DNA of 64,000 bases from Mantis religiosa (GCA_030765055.1 CM060958.1:75908985-75972984); one strand, 5' to 3'. Positions 44,270 to 53,974 are shown, numbered from the stretch's first letter. A program made the numbers and translations. The notes: generated from the sequence alone by a model not told the origin.

Positions 44270-44415
44270 TTCCTTGTGGTCTACTGGGAAAATGTGAGCC
44301 AGTTGAACAATTTAACGTCATAATGGCAGGCTGTCATAGTAGTTCAGTAGTACAGCAGCTGTGCATAGTGGAAGATGCCTGATTCAAATCCCAGTAATGA
44401 CAGTTGGCTACACAT
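44270..44415 (+). mobile_element. tRNA-derived SINE (AATTTAATGTCA family)
   Basis: GTCTACTGGGAAAATGTGAG, ACAATTTAACGTCATAATGG, then TAGTAGTTCAGTAGTACAGC and GATTCAAATCCCAG (B box). Confidence 0.8.
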
Positions 44416-44534
44416 GGTTTTTGTGTTAGAGCAATAAATTATCAATGACTGACCTTATAAATGGAAACTAATAAAATCTTAAAGAGCTGGACTTAAGTAC
44501 TTATCAATTTTAAAACAGTATTAGGATATGTGAT

Positions 44535-44705
44535 CTCAAATTGAAATTTCATAATGGTCTACCAGAAAAATGCCAGTCACTTGAAGAATTTAATGTCACA
44601 CAGGCACATTGCATTGGTAGCTCAGTGGTAGTGCAGCCCCGCGTAGAGGGGAAGATCTCAAATACTGGCTATGGCATTGTATGTTCCAGTTCTGATTCTA
44701 TTTCG
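44535..44705 (+). mobile_element. tRNA-derived SINE (AATTTAATGTCA family)
   Basis: GTCTACCAGAAAAATGCCAG, GAAGAATTTAATGTCAC, GGTAGCTCAGTGGTAGTGC (good A box), degraded B box, then TATGGCATTGTATGTTCC. Confidence 0.8.
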
Positions 44706-45379
44706 TAGATTGCCTGCACATGGTTTGTGTGTGTGTTAGAAAAATAAATTATTATCATTGATTGACCTTATATGAGGCTCTTAGAATAGCAGAGGCATAT
44801 GCGCCAAGATATGCCTTTTCCATTTGCATACAGCATGGTGTTCAAACTTATGTGCTGTGGTTGAATCTCGAGTATAGGAAAGGCGTATGAGCCAGCGTGC
44901 CAGTCGGACACAGTCTGTAGCTTCTACAAAAATGTAACAGGAGTTCTGGTAATTGCAGCTCTTGGATTAAGTTTTACTTAGTGTGTGCAGTATTGTATAT
45001 TGAAAGTCGTTCTGTTTATTAACTACACCACTCACAAAACTTTTAGTGCATTTAGTGTAATGACTTACCTCTTTTAAGTACAATGATTGATACACATAGT
45101 GATTCTACTTCTCACCACGTAAGTCGCCCTAGAAAATGAAGTGTGCAGAAAAACCAATGTGGCCAAGAAGAAGAGAAATACGGGTGAAGAGTATACAAGT
45201 TTGAAAACAAAAAATCTTGTAATGGTAAATAGTGGAACCTCCTTGCCATTGTGGTTGTTTTGAGAAATGGGAGATTACAACTTACAGAATAGTTATTTAA
45301 ATAAACTAATGACAAGTGCGGAAGTAAAAAGATTGCATGTAAAGGACAGGCCTTCTCATAGATTGCAATCAGAAATTAT

Positions 45380-46845
45380 AAAATGATTCATAGGTATAAT
45401 AGTTACAGCTTTTGCATAGTTGCATTTCAAAACATACATGGTTTGAGTGAGAAGAGACTGTGTACGGCTTGTGACAAATGTAGAGGAACTAGAACCATTG
45501 ATGTAGGTCATTGTGACCATCAGGAAAAGACGAGAATACCTGATGCAGAGAGAGAAAAAGTAAAGGTACACATCAACAGTTTCCCTGCCTTATCAGTCTC
45601 TACAGCAGAGCTACAAGCCCATATAGGAAATACTTAGCCTCTGATTTAAGTATATCCAAAATGTATTAGTCTTATTGTGACTGGATTGTTGAAAACATGC
45701 TGAAGATCATCCAGTTTCTGAATCTTCTTACTGCCACATTTTTAATTCCGAATTTAATCTTGGATTTTCGCCTCCTATGTCTTGACACTAGTAACTATTG
45801 TGACAAAACAAAGTGATAAATGGAGGCAATGAGAGAGGACATCAATTCTGAATGAATACAAATAAAAAAGAAATGAGTTTGCATGACCACCGAGCTAAGA
45901 TGGCACAAACTCTGTTAAAGAAAAGGGCAGATCACAAGGATCCAACAGTTGCTGCTGTCACTGACATGCAACAAGCACTTCCAACACCAAAAGAAATTTG
46001 GAATTCAGGTTTACAAGAGGAAGTTGTGGATTTACAATCTGAATATATACAATGTCAAGAATAGAACAGTTTCTATGTATCTTTGGGACGAAAGTACTGG
46101 AAAATTAGGCTCTGACATTTCAAGCTGCATCATGCACTATATTGAAACTAAGATACCAGCAGAAGTGAAGACACTGTACATTTTTAGCAATAATTGCAGT
46201 GGGCAGAATAAAAACTTAAACATGGTTTTGACCTCTCCGATACATCCATGCAGATTGTTTCTCCAAAACTGAACATGTCCTCATGGTTCCCAGCCATTCT
46301 ATATTCCCTGTGATCATGATTTTGGGAATATAGAACTGTATCTTAGGAGAAGAGAAGTGTTTACTGAGATTCAACATGGTCAAAAAATAGGAATTTAGAG
46401 AAAGAACCCTTTTGATGCCATCATGGTAAATTGAGAGCAGTTTAAAGACGTAGGAGTTTTGCAACTTCACATAACAAAGCGGCAAGTTCTGGGTGCTAAG
46501 TTTTTAGAGGAAGAACTTTTGTATTTTCCAGCAACTACAAAATGGGATTTTGAATTAAGCCTACTTACTTACAGCAGTGAACCTAACAGGTAAATCTACA
46601 AAAGGGACGAATGGAGAGCTATGATCGTAATTTCAAACTTTTGGCAGTCAGTCTACCCAGTAAGTACAATAAGCCTGTACTTATATTTCCAGAAATATTT
46701 GCAGACCTTCACTCACTTCTTCCTTACATTCCTACAAGTCATCACCCATACTTCAATACAATTTTTGCTGAAAAAAAAAATATGAATCGCACACCAGAGG
46801 AAGAGCAAGAGGCAGAAGTGGATGACGATACTTTAAATTATTAAC
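45380..46845 (+). pseudogene. transposase-like protein of the 44.8-kb element
   Basis: Frame pieces in order are RLCTACDKCRGTRTIDVGHC and AEREKVKVHINSFPALSVS; then YCDWIVENMLK-like; then AKMAQTLLKKRADHKDPTVA with VTDMQQALPTPK; then KLWIYNLNIYNVKN, YLWDESTGKLGSDISSCIMH and LYIFSNNCSGQNKNLN; and finally YNKPVLIFPEIFADLHSLLP with SHHPYF. This order (HI-SFP--, D-Q-VL--P, FSD-C-GQNKN, L--IP--HH-F) matches a widespread arthropod transposase-like family known to me only as uncharacterised. In FSD-C-GQN the Asp is Asn here. At least four frame breaks. Confidence 0.75.
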
Positions 46846-47440
46846 AAAGTCATGGTTCTTCACAGCACTGCCCAACCTGAACCAGTGCTTATTCATCTTC
46901 ATTGAGCTAAACTTTGAAGCTGATATTGCAAATATGGACATATTAAGTAAACATGGCCATCTGTAATTCAATGTAAGTTAATAACCAAGCAGGCCATATA
47001 GATGATGCAACAAATGCTTAGGTTTATTGAAATCCCAAATTGTGACGTAGGACCAATTCAGAATTAAGTATTACGGTAACTTAGCAACCAAAACAGAAAA
47101 AAGAACCAATGATTTTATTCTTAAATTTTTTCTTCTGGCTTGAACTTTCGAAGAGGGTGGACGCATGTTCGGTAAAAGACTTCTTGAAACTACGAGAAGT
47201 TATTGGAGTTCATCATTTATGAACATTGAGTAAACATTTAAAATATACATCAAATACGTGACGCTAAGATAAATAATTTAAGTAAAAAACCGTTGCATCA
47301 TTTATACATAAAAGGAGAAAATTAATATATAGTAAAGGGCTATATACATCAGTGGAAAAAGTTGCATGTAAAGAAGAAAATGATGTCAAGAAATATAATT
47401 CCAAGTAAAGTGAAATGGTATTAATTATTTTATTCCATAG

Positions 47441-47750
47441 TTGCCCAAAAGTGAAATCTCTTTTTGTATTGATACCACGCCTGAGAAGTTCCACATCTCA
47501 TCGCTCGCCGCAGCTGCCGGAGGATTTATAGAAATCTTCGAGAACATCATCTTCACAGCTTTTAGACAAAAGGTTCATCGCTTCTACATCAAGGTGTTTG
47601 GCTTCTACACGCGTCGCCACACCGAGGGAGCGCGAAACTTTGGTGCGTGTGGGGTGTAGACCTCACGACGGGGCGAATCCTACTTCAGATGTGTCACCGC
47701 ATCCTGTGATATAAATCCAACCCACACGGAGGGGAACCGCTCCAACTTTA
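47441..47750 (+). other. GC-rich foreign-looking patch inside the transposon
   Basis: An open frame 47441-47659 (FHISSLAAAAGGFIEIFENI, RFYIKVFGFYTRRHT) lies in sequence much richer in G+C than the rest of the element and shows no match I recognise. GACGGGGCGAATCCTAC at 47670 is loosely B-box-like. It may be a captured gene fragment, an inserted SINE or an unknown element. Confidence 0.3.
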
Positions 47751-48149
47751 TTTATTTCGTTATTTATTTCTTAATATTTGTTTTCATATTTATTAAAAGT
47801 AGAAAAATATATACAATAACATTATTTGCAATATGTCTTGCAAAATTTTATTTTACAAGTAAAAACTGTTTCCGCCAGAACACACATGAATGCATAGTTT
47901 ATAATTTAATAGGTGTGCATGAGATTAACGTTCAGCGACCGTAAATATATCTCAAATGACATTTACAATCATAATTTGCAGTATTAATGCATTAGATTCA
48001 TTTCTGAATGCTTCTTAGAATCTTAATCAATTTTTTTTATATAAAATGCTCAGTAAAACTTTAACTGTATTTTTCTGAAAACTAGCATTTGGTGCATACG
48101 CCTTTGCTATTCTAAGGACCTCATATATGGTGGTATGAATTTACAAAGG

Positions 48150-48486
48150 GAAGGAAGTAGATACTACAGCAGAAATATACTAAGCAACAAGCTTATTATC
48201 TGTACTAGAAAACTGTAGAAATATAGGCAAATATCCTGTGAGAGTGGGTTGAATCAGAAAATAAGTTATGCTAATATCAAGGAGGATTTAGGAAAGAAAG
48301 GCAAACAATAGACAATATACTCATAATGACTATAATATTCATATGTCTGAGCAAGAAAGAAGTTTATACAGGGTCTTTGCAGACTGTGAAAAAGCATTTG
48401 ATGCAAAAATAGTTAAGCCATAATTACAGAAGCTCGAAACATTTGTAATGATGTCTATAAGTGAATAAAAATATTGTTATTATTTA

Positions 48487-48575
<89 letters not shown>

Positions 48576-49312
48576 ATAAATTAAGAAAAAAAGATGAAAT
48601 AACTGTATAAAAAGAAACTTGGAAAATTCATTAGGATGCAAAATCTTATAATGTATAAGTTAAGAAATAGGAAGAAATTATAGATTACTGATCAAAAACT
48701 TGGATTAAAACAAGAATGCAAAGAGTCTCAGTTTATTTAATGTATTTATAGATGATAAACTTAAAAAAAAAAGTAATATCCTATAACTGCAAATAAAGAA
48801 ATGCTATATTTATTTGTATGCAGCTGACTTTGTGGCAGGGTTATATATCGGAGGGCAGTAAAGTAATACAGGAATTCTGTTAAGAATGAAAACTTACAAA
48901 AAATGCAGAAAAATCACAGATTATGTATTTAAAAGAAGATTCAAACTAGGTAGAAAGAATAGAAATGCTCAATTTTATCATAACATGAATAGAATTTACT
49001 TTTTATATGCACACGATAACATATGAGATTATGTAAAGCTGCAATGGGAAGATTTTTCTGGGTGTAATATTCTAATACAATTCCCCTAATCCACAAGATC
49101 AAGATACAGCCTACTTGCATTCTGTCTAGAATTTAGGGAAATTATCCATAGAATATTGCAGTTTGTGGTGAAAGAGTTAAAACTGGGTAAGCATAATTAC
49201 AAGTTAGGCAACAAAAACTTCCCTGGAAAGAGACGGATACAAAGAGTTTTATTAAGATCAGAGATCAGTGTGAAAATTATCATTAATCTAATGTGTCATT
49301 ATGTTACTTAAT
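48150..49312 (+). pseudogene. LINE reverse transcriptase remnant
   Basis: In order: YQGGFRKERQTIDNILIMT (RT start, about 48280), FADCEKAFDA-type palm in a shifted frame (48380), a microsatellite, then LGLKQECKESQFI with a degraded LFADD region (YAADFVAGLY, 48825). It ends near 49300, less than 20 bases from exon 49319-49440. It resembles the RT at 3740-4490. Confidence 0.75.
48479..48575. repeat. (ATT)n microsatellite
   Basis: About 95 bases of ATT units interrupting the LINE remnant. Confidence 0.95.
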
Positions 49313-49318
49313 ACTTAC

Positions 49319-49440
49319 TAGGAATGGGTCGGAGAACATCAGGAATGAGCACTTCGACTAGATTTTGATAGAAGAGATAGTCTACGCGACGAACAAACTG
49401 TTGTACTGGGCCACACTTGCATAATAAATACAGCTTTGTC
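49319..49440 (-). CDS. Rfx: RFX transcription factor, exon (region B/C)
   Basis: Acceptor ATGCTTTCAG and donor A/GTAAGT. Entered with two bases from the 53242 exon, it reads KTKLYLLCKCGPVQQFVRRV, DYLFYQNLVEVLIPDVLRPI, P. This matches the RFX1/2/3 stretch KAKLI-LCK-----W----D-,-YQALVEILIPDVLRPIPS. It ends in phase 1 and the next exon completes Ser. 122 bases, no defects. A full-length gypsy element lies 283 bases upstream in the same intron. Confidence 0.97.
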
Positions 49441-49722
49441 CTGAAAGCATACACAATATTTATTGCTCCCTTACTATTACATTAAAACTTAAGTCAAATG
49501 ACTGCTAATATAGGAAAAGCTATGATACTCATAATTAAAACTTGCGTGAAAACTTAGCTGATAGAATGAACAATTGTAAAGATGCAAGGTACCAAAACTC
49601 AGCTGTCATGTTCAATAAGAGGTTCTAACTCCTTTTTTCATGCAATTTATTTTAAAAGTAAATTAAAGCATAACTTATCAATATGTAGCAAAGAAGCATA
49701 ATAATCATCTTGATGAAAATAC

Positions 49723-49952
49723 TGTGACTTTGTGGGTTCGTGAAAATCAAAAGTCGAGGCTTCAAATACAATAACTACTCTTTATTTTCCTAGCAAATAC
49801 ATTCGTCACCATTACAGTTTGCTAGCTAACCTTAAAACTGTTTATTTTACCAACTCTACATTCAACTGTCTGTCGCTACCGGTAACGATTGGTTCCGAAG
49901 TTTTCCGAATCTCCACCGGCTTCGACTTCGCGAGTCTACTGCCAGGGCGACA
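49723..49952 (-). repeat. 3' LTR of the gypsy element
   Basis: 230 bp. On the minus strand GGAAAATAAAGAGTAG supplies AATAAA. It differs from the other LTR at seven positions, mostly near the outer ends. Confidence 0.95.
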
Positions 49953-49963
49953 CTGCTCCCTCC

Positions 49964-51094
49964 TCAAGGCTGGTCGTCCCGAACAGCGCCTTCGTAGCGG
50001 GCCAGGCGATCCAGGTGTACCACCAACATCTTTCCTCGGGGCACCTTCTGAATGCGGTAGACCACGTCGTTAATCCTCTTCACCACACGGTACGGTCCTT
50101 GCCATGACTGCTGAAGCTTCGGGCAGCGTCCCTTGGTCCGGGTCGGGCGGTACAACCAGACCAGGTCACCTTGCTGGAACCCTTGGCTGTTGGCTTGCCT
50201 GTCGTCTCGGGTTTTCATGCGGTCGCTCGCCTTCTGGATGTTCTGGCGAGCCATCTCGTGCATGTCGTGGAGGTGGTCCACCAGGTTCTCCACATCCCTC
50301 AAGAGTGGCCCCAAGTCGGCGTCCGCCAGCTGCTCCCTCCTCAGGCCTGCGCTATCCCAGCCATCTGCAGGCACTGCCGTGACTACTCGAACTGCTGCGG
50401 CACGCTCCTTCCCCTCCACTCTTGTGCATTGGCCGCACTCTTCTGGACAGGGTCTTCGGGACATAGCGTCCGCGTTACCGTGACTCTTCCCTCTGCGATG
50501 TTCCGAGGTGAAGTCGTACTCCTGCTGCCTCTGGACCCAACGTGCTATCTGGCCTTCCGGTCGCGCCGTCATCATCAGCTCGCTCCTCGCGGGGACAACC
50601 ACGTCTTCGCTCAAGACGACCCTGCAAATTCCAAGGCGCTCTTCGGGTTGACGGAGTATGACCTCTTCTCCGTTGAGCCTCAGGACCTTCCTGGCCACGT
50701 CGACCGTCGCCTCGTGGCTCCTGAGGGCATCCAGTCCCAGAATCACCTCCTCAGCCACCTTCGCGACGAAAACTCACAGACGCACGGCACTCCGTCCCAA
50801 GGTCAGCTCCAGCAGGGCCTCCTTCTCCACAGGCAAGGTGTCGCCCGATGCCAACACAAGCTGGTATGGTCGGCTCGGCTTCCTTGTCGGCAAACCTTTC
50901 GCCACGTCAAGTCTGATGATGGTCACGACCGCCCCGGTGTCCACCAGCACGCGGCACGGCTTCCCTCTTACCCAGCCTTCCGCGATGAGGTTGTCATCCA
51001 TCCGCCGGCTGACGGCGCGGATTGTCACTCGAGGGGATGGTGGTAATGGCGCCGACGTACCCCTCTCCACGCCGGGCCTTACTCGTTCTTCCCG
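49964..51094 (-). pseudogene. gypsy pol remnant: protease, RNase H end, integrase end
   Basis: Same frame as gag, directly after its TAG. The aspartic protease is visible (PCRVLVDTGAVVTIIRLDVA, then VILGLDALRSH). An in-frame TGA at 50774-50776 interrupts it at RL-VFVAKV. Then SELMMTA joins directly to RPEGQIARWVQRQQEYDFTS and HGNADAMSRRPC (RNase H C-terminus), so the whole RT is missing (junction near 50562). ADLGPLLRD joins to DHLHDMHEMARQN (junction near 50293), deleting the integrase core. The end QGDLVWLYRPTRTKGRCPKL then GPYRVVKRINDVVYRI is the integrase C-terminal region. Both deletions keep the frame. Confidence 0.92.
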
Positions 51095-52312
51095 CTACCC
51101 TTCCTGGTGTGGGCAGTCTCTCTGCAGGTGTCCGGGCTGTCCACACCCCCAACACAGGCCACTAGGTGTTCGCCGGCGTCCCACAGCTGGTCTTCTGTCT
51201 CCGGCGTAGCGGACACTCCTCGTTCTCGACGTCGGGATAGATGCTACTTTGGCCGCCTCCATCCTTAATGCCGCTGTCAGCGCCTCGTGGATGTTTTTAT
51301 AATCACCGAGCATTAGGCGCTGACGAATCTCCGTGTCCCGTACCCCATCGACAAAATTGTAGGCGGCTTCCCGGTATACGAACTCCAGTGGCAGGTCAAC
51401 CAAGGCCTTGTTAGCCAGCTGCTCGATCGCTATGGCGAACTCCTGCAGCGTCTCCCCCGGCTGCTGCGACCTTGCCTTTAGCTGGCTGCGGTATGCTGCG
51501 GCTAAGCGGTGGTTCCCGAAGCGATTCTCCAGGGCCTCCCAGATGTCCTTGGGCGCCGCCGTCGTCTGCACCGCGTTTAGGATTTCCGCGGCCCGTCCCT
51601 GGAGGCTGGCTATTAACTGTGTGGCCTCCTCCTCCGGTGACCATCTGTTGTGCATGGCCACTGTGTCGAACTGGCGGCGGAAGACCTCGAATGTTGACGC
51701 GCCGTCATATTTCGGAGGTTTGACGCGCGCCGATGTGTCGCGTCCCGGCGCGTCGGCCTTCAAGTCCTTCAGCTTCCTGCCGACGACGTCCTCCACCATG
51801 GCGTTCAGGGACTTGACGCTGCTGTCGGCCTTTCCCTCCAGGTTGTTTACGCGGTTCGCGAGGTCTTCGACGTGTTCAACCATGGCGTTCAGGGACTTGG
51901 CGTTATTGTCGGCCTTTTCCTCTAGGTCATTGAAGCGGTTCGCCAGGTCCTCGACGTGCTCGTCCACTTGGCCCATCCGCTTGCCCAGCTCCGTCACGTT
52001 ATCCCTCACGCCGGCCAACTGTTCCTCAAATTTGGCGGCGAGGAGCTCGTTCGCCTCCTTCATTTCCGTGGCCAGACTGTCGTTCGCTGCCTTCATTTCT
52101 GTGGTCAATTCGGTCTTTATTTCTTTCAACTCTGCGGCCAGGTTGTTATTTGCCGCTTCTGTTTTTGTTGTTAACTCGTTCATCTTCGCGGCCAAGTTGT
52201 TATTTGCCGCTTCCGACTTCGCTATTAATTTGTTCATCTTCTGCAAAAGCGTTTCCAATGCCGATTCCATGGCCATAATGTTCCGTGATGTAGTTATCCC
52301 GCTTCCTGACAC
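51095..52312 (-). CDS. gypsy Gag-like protein
   Basis: 405 codons, intact, starting 5 bases inside the LTR. Residues about 8-175 are a long heptad-rich coiled coil with internal repeats (EAANNNLAAKMNELTTKTEA; VEDLANR-N-LE-KAD---KSLNAMVE twice). A capsid-like region follows (KPPKYDGASTFEVFRRQFDT, EATQLIASLQGRAAEIL, DVRDTEIRQRL-type). It ends in one perfect CX2CX4HX4C zinc knuckle (C387, C390, H395, C400) five residues before the TAG. Gag assembles the particle and binds the RNA genome. ATG 52312 is the only early Met with full length; ATG 52272 is an alternative. Confidence 0.93.
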   Translation of the reverse strand: MSGSGITTSRNIMAMESALETLLQKMNKLIAKSEAANNNLAAKMNELTTKTEAANNNLAAELKEIKTELTTEMKAANDSLATEMKEANELLAAKFEEQLAGVRDNVTELGKRMGQVDEHVEDLANRFNDLEEKADNNAKSLNAMVEHVEDLANRVNNLEGKADSSVKSLNAMVEDVVGRKLKDLKADAPGRDTSARVKPPKYDGASTFEVFRRQFDTVAMHNRWSPEEEATQLIASLQGRAAEILNAVQTTAAPKDIWEALENRFGNHRLAAAYRSQLKARSQQPGETLQEFAIAIEQLANKALVDLPLEFVYREAAYNFVDGVRDTEIRQRLMLGDYKNIHEALTAALRMEAAKVASIPTSRTRSVRYAGDRRPAVGRRRTPSGLCWGCGQPGHLQRDCPHQEG

Positions 52313-52316
52313 CAGA
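52300..52316 (-). promoter_or_regulatory. putative primer-binding site region
   Basis: Directly after the 5' LTR (minus strand) comes TCTGGTGTCAGGAAGCGGG. TGGTGTCAGGAAGCGGG starts with TGG, as primer-binding sites complementary to tRNA 3' CCA do. Which tRNA is not determinable here. Confidence 0.45.
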
Positions 52317-52546
52317 TGTGACTTTGTGGGTTCGTGAAAATCAGAAGTCGAGGCTTCAAATACAATAACTACTCTTTATTTTCCTAGCAAATACATTCGT
52401 CACCATTACAGTTTGCTAGCTAACCTTAAAACTGTTTATTTTACCAATTCTACATTCAACTGTCTGTCGCTACCGGTAACGATTGGTTCCGAAGTTTTCC
52501 GAAACTCCACCGGCTTCGGCTTCGCGAGTCTACCACCAGGGTGACA
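52317..52546 (-). repeat. 5' LTR of the gypsy element
   Basis: 230 bp, transcription on the minus strand would start within it. TG...CA ends. Confidence 0.95.
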
Positions 52547-52927
52547 ATACATACATAATAGAGCTAACAATTAATATATGATATTTGGCGAGTAATTTAC
52601 TGAATTGTATTACATAGAAATAATATATAACAGTCTCAAATATGTAAACACTTCTAGAAGAACTTGAGAAACTTTAAACTAGATTTTTGTGTAACAATTT
52701 ATCATCATCTTAATAGTTAAGATGAAGTATAACCATCTTACAATACAGCATTACATTTAAGTTGACAAACTTAACCCAAAATGACCAATCAAATGCAAAC
52801 ATGTGAAGATAACAATTGTTTTATTGTCGCAGTTTATTTACTAACAGCATTTGAATGGCATTTTGGTGAAAATTCTCTGTTGAATGGTATTCTCTCACTT
52901 TCAAAGACTGTATATGTAAGAAGAGTG

Positions 52928-53140
52928 CCTGCCTCAGTAGCACAGAGGATAGCATGTCTGTCTCACTTTCAAGAGGTCCCGAGTTCGAATTTCACCCCTT
53001 TTACCGGGGTTTTTCCTTATCCTGAAAGATAAATGTCAAGTAACTCTAAGCTCTATGACCCTGGGCTCGTTTGAGCATCATTTCACCCATTTCATTCATT
53101 GTCCAACATGACAATGTTGGAGGATGTATATATATAGCTT
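52928..53140 (+). mobile_element. tRNA-derived SINE
   Basis: GCCTCAGTAGCACAGAGGATAGC (A box region) and GTCCCGAGTTCGAATTTCACC (B box), then a body and the 3' part GAGCATCATTTCACCCATTT, TGTTGGAGGATGT and a TATA tail. The 3' part recurs at 14495-14600. It ends about 100 bases from exon 53242-53363. Confidence 0.85.
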
Positions 53141-53241
53141 ATGAGTTCTTACTTATACAAGAAAAGTTTAAACTTGGCATCAACATGAGCATTCTCTTTG
53201 TTCTCTTGAAAATCAATATAAATGTGTTCACACATACATAC

Positions 53242-53363
53242 TTTGATAGGTACTTTTCTTCTTCACACTCATCTCCATTATTATTATCTTGACTACGCCA
53301 AAACTCCCTCCATAAACTCTCAACAGTCTGAAATTCTAGGTTCACAACTGCATCTAAAAATGC
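53242..53363 (-). CDS. Rfx: RFX transcription factor, exon (region B)
   Basis: The acceptor ACAG is preceded on the minus strand by a run of about 28 T (53367-53394). The donor is AA/GTATGT. The frame reads AFLDAVVNLEFQTVESLWRE, FWRSQDNNNGDECEEEKYLS, K. The first 23 residues match the RFX B region (--LDVVVNL-F--IE-LW--FWR). The acidic linker DNNNGDECEEE is variable in the family. Phase 0 in, phase 2 out. An alternative donor GTACCT ten bases earlier would break the frame with the next exon. Confidence 0.95.
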
Positions 53364-53364
53364 C

Positions 53365-53366
<2 letters not shown>

Positions 53367-53394
<28 letters not shown>
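53367..53394. repeat. A28 tract acting as acceptor polypyrimidine tract
   Basis: Homopolymer on the plus strand, T-run on the gene strand, ending three bases before the RFX acceptor AG. Confidence 0.8.
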
Positions 53395-53395
<1 letters not shown>

Positions 53396-53591
53396 CGTAT
53401 CTATTATGCAATGCACATGTTTTGTTAAGACTTTAAACTGAAACAATAAAATTTCCTCTTAGGAGAAGAGCAAAGACATAAATGAAACATTTGAATTTGT
53501 ATTTTTATTACACAGGTTCTACAAGTTATATGAATTTTATTCAAAACATAACAAATATTGCCATTTCATTAAGGTCTAATAATTATAATCT

Positions 53592-53801
53592 GTTACATGA
53601 TATTTTGAGGAATTTATTAACACTGACATCCAAATTAATTATTAAAACTACTTGTAGTTGGTTTTTTACACCATGTCACTTACTTACAGATGACAGTCGA
53701 ATCTTAATGGTTGAAAATGGAAGCAACGCTCCAGAAACTAGTCCCTCAAAAAATTAAAATGTAAGTGACAATGTTAAAAATTGACTACAAATAGTTTTAT
53801 G
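53592..53801. mobile_element. PLE hairpin next to an RFX 5' splice site
   Basis: AATTATAATCT at 53581-53591 and 53802-53812 is an 11-bp target duplication. Inside, AAAACTACTTGTAGTTGG...TTTTACA is inverted at 53775-53800, and GGAATTTATTAACACTGACATC matches the common PLE terminal block. The right duplication ends six bases before the donor of exon 53819-53968. Confidence 0.82.
53711..53743 (+). ncRNA. hammerhead-like motif
   Basis: TTGAAAA (mutated CUGANGA), T, stem II GGA/TCC extended to TGGA/TCCA, GAAACTAGTCC. The palindrome ACTAGT is in the stem III position. Same subfamily as 7651-7686. Confidence 0.5.
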
Positions 53802-53818
53802 AATTATAATCTAATTAC

Positions 53819-53968
53819 CTCGCAATGTTCCCTATAGATACTACGTAAAGTGTCTACATCTTCCAAAGTACAGTCTTCTGGCAAAGCTAGGCCTGGATCA
53901 AAGTCAATTTCTGGAAAATCTGGAATTGCTCCTGAACCATCACCCAAAAATTGATGATGGTGCATATG
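53819..53968 (-). CDS. Rfx: RFX transcription factor, exon (after DNA-binding domain)
   Basis: Acceptor TTACTTCCAG, donor GAG/GTAATT. 150 bases, phase 0 at both ends. It reads HMHHHQFLGDGSGAIPDFPE, IDFDPGLALPEDCTLEDVDT, LRSIYREHCE. RFX1/2/3 have HHQQFLD-S-ALPEFPE--- then GV--EDV--L---YREHCEA here, so the match is clear. The His-rich start fits the family. Confidence 0.95.
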
Positions 53969-53974
53969 CTGGAA

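Larger units (their letters stand above)
44773..48123 (+). mobile_element. 3.35-kb DNA transposon with ~36-bp inverted ends
   Basis: The left end TGAGGCTCTTAGAATAGCAG with AGGCATATGCGCCA is inverted at the right end (TGGTGCATACGCCTTTGC...CTAAGGACCTCA), and TATA flanks both sides (44769-44772, 48124-48127), a likely TATA or TA target duplication. A subterminal echo, AAAGGCGTATGAGCCAGC, lies at 44878. It carries one decayed transposase-like gene and a GC-rich patch near the right end. Superfamily not determined. Confidence 0.82.
49723..52546 (-). mobile_element. gypsy-type LTR retrotransposon, internally deleted
   Basis: Two 230-bp direct repeats (49723-49952, 52317-52546) start TGTGACTTTGTGGG and end GACA. 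ATAC at 49719-49722 and 52547-52550 is the 4-bp target duplication typical of gypsy elements. I count 7 differences between the LTRs. Internal order on the minus strand is gag, protease, RNase H end, integrase end. The interior is much more GC-rich than the host DNA. No envelope-like gene. It inserted in the RFX intron in the same direction as the gene. Confidence 0.95.

Noticed and set aside
51408..52337. 309-codon plus-strand ORF over gag, and 291-codon ORF at 50171-51046
   Set aside because: Antisense shadows of the gypsy gag-pol frame in GC-rich sequence.
49964..52546. Endogenous retrovirus with envelope gene
   Set aside because: No ORF or remnant of an envelope protein lies between the integrase end and the 3' LTR; only about 10 bases separate them.
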